From Verrucomicrobiota bacterium (GTDB lineage Bacteria > Verrucomicrobiota > Verrucomicrobiia > Opitutales > Opitutaceae), in contig JAEYQF010000152.1 in the NCBI GenBank assembly GCA_023410155.1, forward strand, positions 1 through 14,697: DNA of 14,697 bases. The letters run 5' to 3'. The notes under the pieces were generated by a model. The model was not told where the DNA came from. It saw only the letters and a list, made by a program, of their open reading frames with translations, and did no database searches. Both the position numbers and the translations under genes were made by a program. Numbering within the stretch: position 1 is the stretch's first letter; each line of letters opens with the position of its first letter. This document shows, piece by piece, positions 14,089 through 14,697 of this stretch.

Positions 14089-14433
14089 ATGAAAGCCACC
14101 CACGCTCTAGGATTCGTTTTGTTTGGGACTCTGTTTGCGATGCTTCCGCGTTATGCGCCGGGCCTGTGTGTGCCGGACTCTTTCACCGGCGAAAGCGCGC
14201 GCCAGCTGTGGCTGCAGTTCATGAGCTGCGTCCAACTGGCGATCGGCGGCTCGTATTTCGTGCGCGCCGGTTTGGGTTTCGCAGCGGAGCTTCTCGAATA
14301 CACGCCTGCGACCGAGGCGGTGCCTGCTCTTGGCGCCGCGGCCACCCGCGTCGCACCTCAAGGTCTTCCGGTGCCCGAGCCCGAGCTTCTGGAAATCGCT
14401 CCAGATTGGCTCGCGGAGCGTGGCACTGCGTAG
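14089..14433 (+). CDS. Small membrane protein of unknown function
   Basis: A 114-residue protein that I do not recognise. It has an N-terminal hydrophobic helix (about 5-20), a short loop with C27 and PDSFTGE, a second hydrophobic/amphipathic helix (about 40-66, with C46), and a Pro/Glu/Ala-rich, acidic C-terminal tail (about 70-114). It is either a two-helix inner-membrane protein or a secreted one with an atypical signal. The frame is open back to an ATG at 14002, which would add 29 polar residues; the ATG at 14089 is preferred because the hydrophobic N-terminus starts there and a -10-like box lies just upstream. Strong terminators follow, so it appears to be a single-gene transcription unit. 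Confidence 0.65.
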   Translation: MKATHALGFVLFGTLFAMLPRYAPGLCVPDSFTGESARQLWLQFMSCVQLAIGGSYFVRAGLGFAAELLEYTPATEAVPALGAAATRVAPQGLPVPEPELLEIAPDWLAERGTA

Positions 14434-14442
14434 AGCAGGGTG

Positions 14443-14472
14443 AAAGGGGCCGTGTCTTCACGGCCCCTTTTT
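14443..14472 (+). terminator. Strong intrinsic terminator 1
   Basis: A perfect 12-bp stem (AAAGGGGCCGTG at 14443-14454, CACGGCCCCTTT at 14459-14470) with a TCTT loop runs into a run of five T (14468-14472) and then TCCTTCTCTC-like pyrimidines. It starts 10 bp after the stop of the last gene. Confidence 0.92.
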
Positions 14473-14492
14473 CCTTCTCTCGAATCTCTCAG

Positions 14493-14526
14493 CCCGCGGT
14501 TCCTTCGGGGACCGCGGGTTTTCTTT
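14493..14526 (+). terminator. Intrinsic terminator 2 (tandem, UUCG tetraloop)
   Basis: CCCGCGGTTCC (14493-14503) pairs with GGGACCGCGGG (14508-14518), with one G-U pair, around a TTCG tetraloop flanked by C and G. TTTTCTTT follows (14519-14526). It lies 20 bp after terminator 1, so transcription from the last gene meets two full terminators. Confidence 0.85.
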
Positions 14527-14555
14527 GCCCGCGCCGGGCGGCGCATGCCGCGATC

Positions 14556-14687
14556 GGTCCCGACTCGTGCCGCAACCTGCCCCGACTCGGTCCCGACAGG
14601 GTCCCGATCCGGTCCGCTCAGAGGCGCGATCCAGTCCGCTCGTAGGCAGGAGTCGCGCCGCGCTGAGTCGCGACCCACTCCCCGGTG
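14556..14687 (+). repeat. Degenerate 11-bp-period tandem repeat, locus 2 (about twelve units)
   Basis: From 14556 the sequence falls into consecutive 11-mers without gaps: GGTCCCGACTC, GTGCCGCAACC, TGCCCCGACTC, GGTCCCGACAG, GGTCCCGATCC, GGTCCGCTCAG, AGGCGCGATCC, AGTCCGCTCGT, then weaker units, AGTCGCGACCC at 14666, and a last weak unit to 14687. Neighbouring units match at roughly 6-9 of 11 positions, and alternate units are often more alike (14600 with 14622, 14611 with 14633), giving a partial 22-bp period. The array is homologous to locus 1 at 4668-4733 read on the minus strand. I see no coding capacity in the gene-free stretch 14434-14697 beyond the terminators and this array. Confidence 0.7.
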
Positions 14688-14697
14688 CGGCATGACT

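Noticed and set aside
13998..14090. A riboswitch in the leader of the last gene.
   Set aside because: I could not match the short hairpins to any riboswitch consensus I know, and the -10 box at 14073 implies that this stretch is not transcribed from that promoter.
1..14697. CRISPR arrays, insertion sequences, tRNA or rRNA genes.
   Set aside because: Reading both strands showed no regularly spaced identical repeats of CRISPR size, no transposase, no terminal inverted repeats around a gene, and no tRNA- or rRNA-like segment.

Overview
The window is GC-rich, densely coded bacterial chromosome with no phage, insertion-sequence, CRISPR, rRNA or tRNA signal that I could find. The gene content (an AlgB/KinB-like two-component pair, a double-length U32 protein, FolE2 with a pyruvoyl-tetrahydropterin synthase, a divergent pyruvate kinase), the near absence of Shine-Dalgarno sequences and the codon use suggest a Verrucomicrobiota member, perhaps Opitutaceae. 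That assignment is inference from style and gene content, not from a marker gene.

Layout. (1) 78-3239, plus strand: an NtrC-family response regulator and its membrane sensor kinase. (2) 3398-4646, plus strand: a small membrane protein followed by a tightly packed, partly overlapping yqjD/yqjE/yqjK-like set of membrane-associated stress proteins. (3) 4731-7298, minus strand: an 855-residue U32 protein related to RlhA, facing away from a small secreted protein (7410-7793). (4) 7803-11454, minus strand: an MFS transporter, a pyruvate kinase and a YycJ-like metallo-beta-lactamase-fold protein, apparently as separate units. (5) 11571-13925, plus strand: a 6-pyruvoyl-tetrahydropterin synthase, GTP cyclohydrolase IB (FolE2) and a short-chain reductase. 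(6) 14089-14433, plus strand: a small membrane protein of unknown function, then two tandem intrinsic terminators and a repeat array that runs to the window end.

The most interesting reading is region 5. The synthase has the eukaryote-like C-x5-H-G-H motif and the Cys/Asp-His/Glu residues of true PTPS rather than the C-x3-H-G-H of QueD. The reductase that follows resembles bacterial sepiapterin reductase in its C-terminal half. With FolE2 supplying dihydroneopterin triphosphate, the three genes could form a complete GTP-to-tetrahydrobiopterin route using the zinc-independent type IB cyclohydrolase.

The second unusual signal is non-coding. A degenerate repeat with an exact 11-bp period, and partly a 22-bp alternation, occurs twice: from the stop codon of the U32 gene into the convergent gap (4668-4733), and after the terminators at the window end (14556-14687). 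In both places it reads in the same orientation relative to the upstream gene. Other points worth checking are a hexanucleotide pyrimidine repeat between folE2 and the reductase, substituted potassium-site residues in pyruvate kinase, a GAFTSA loop in the response regulator, inverted repeats in the promoters of the U32 and pyruvate kinase genes, and several promoters so close to start codons that the transcripts would be almost leaderless.
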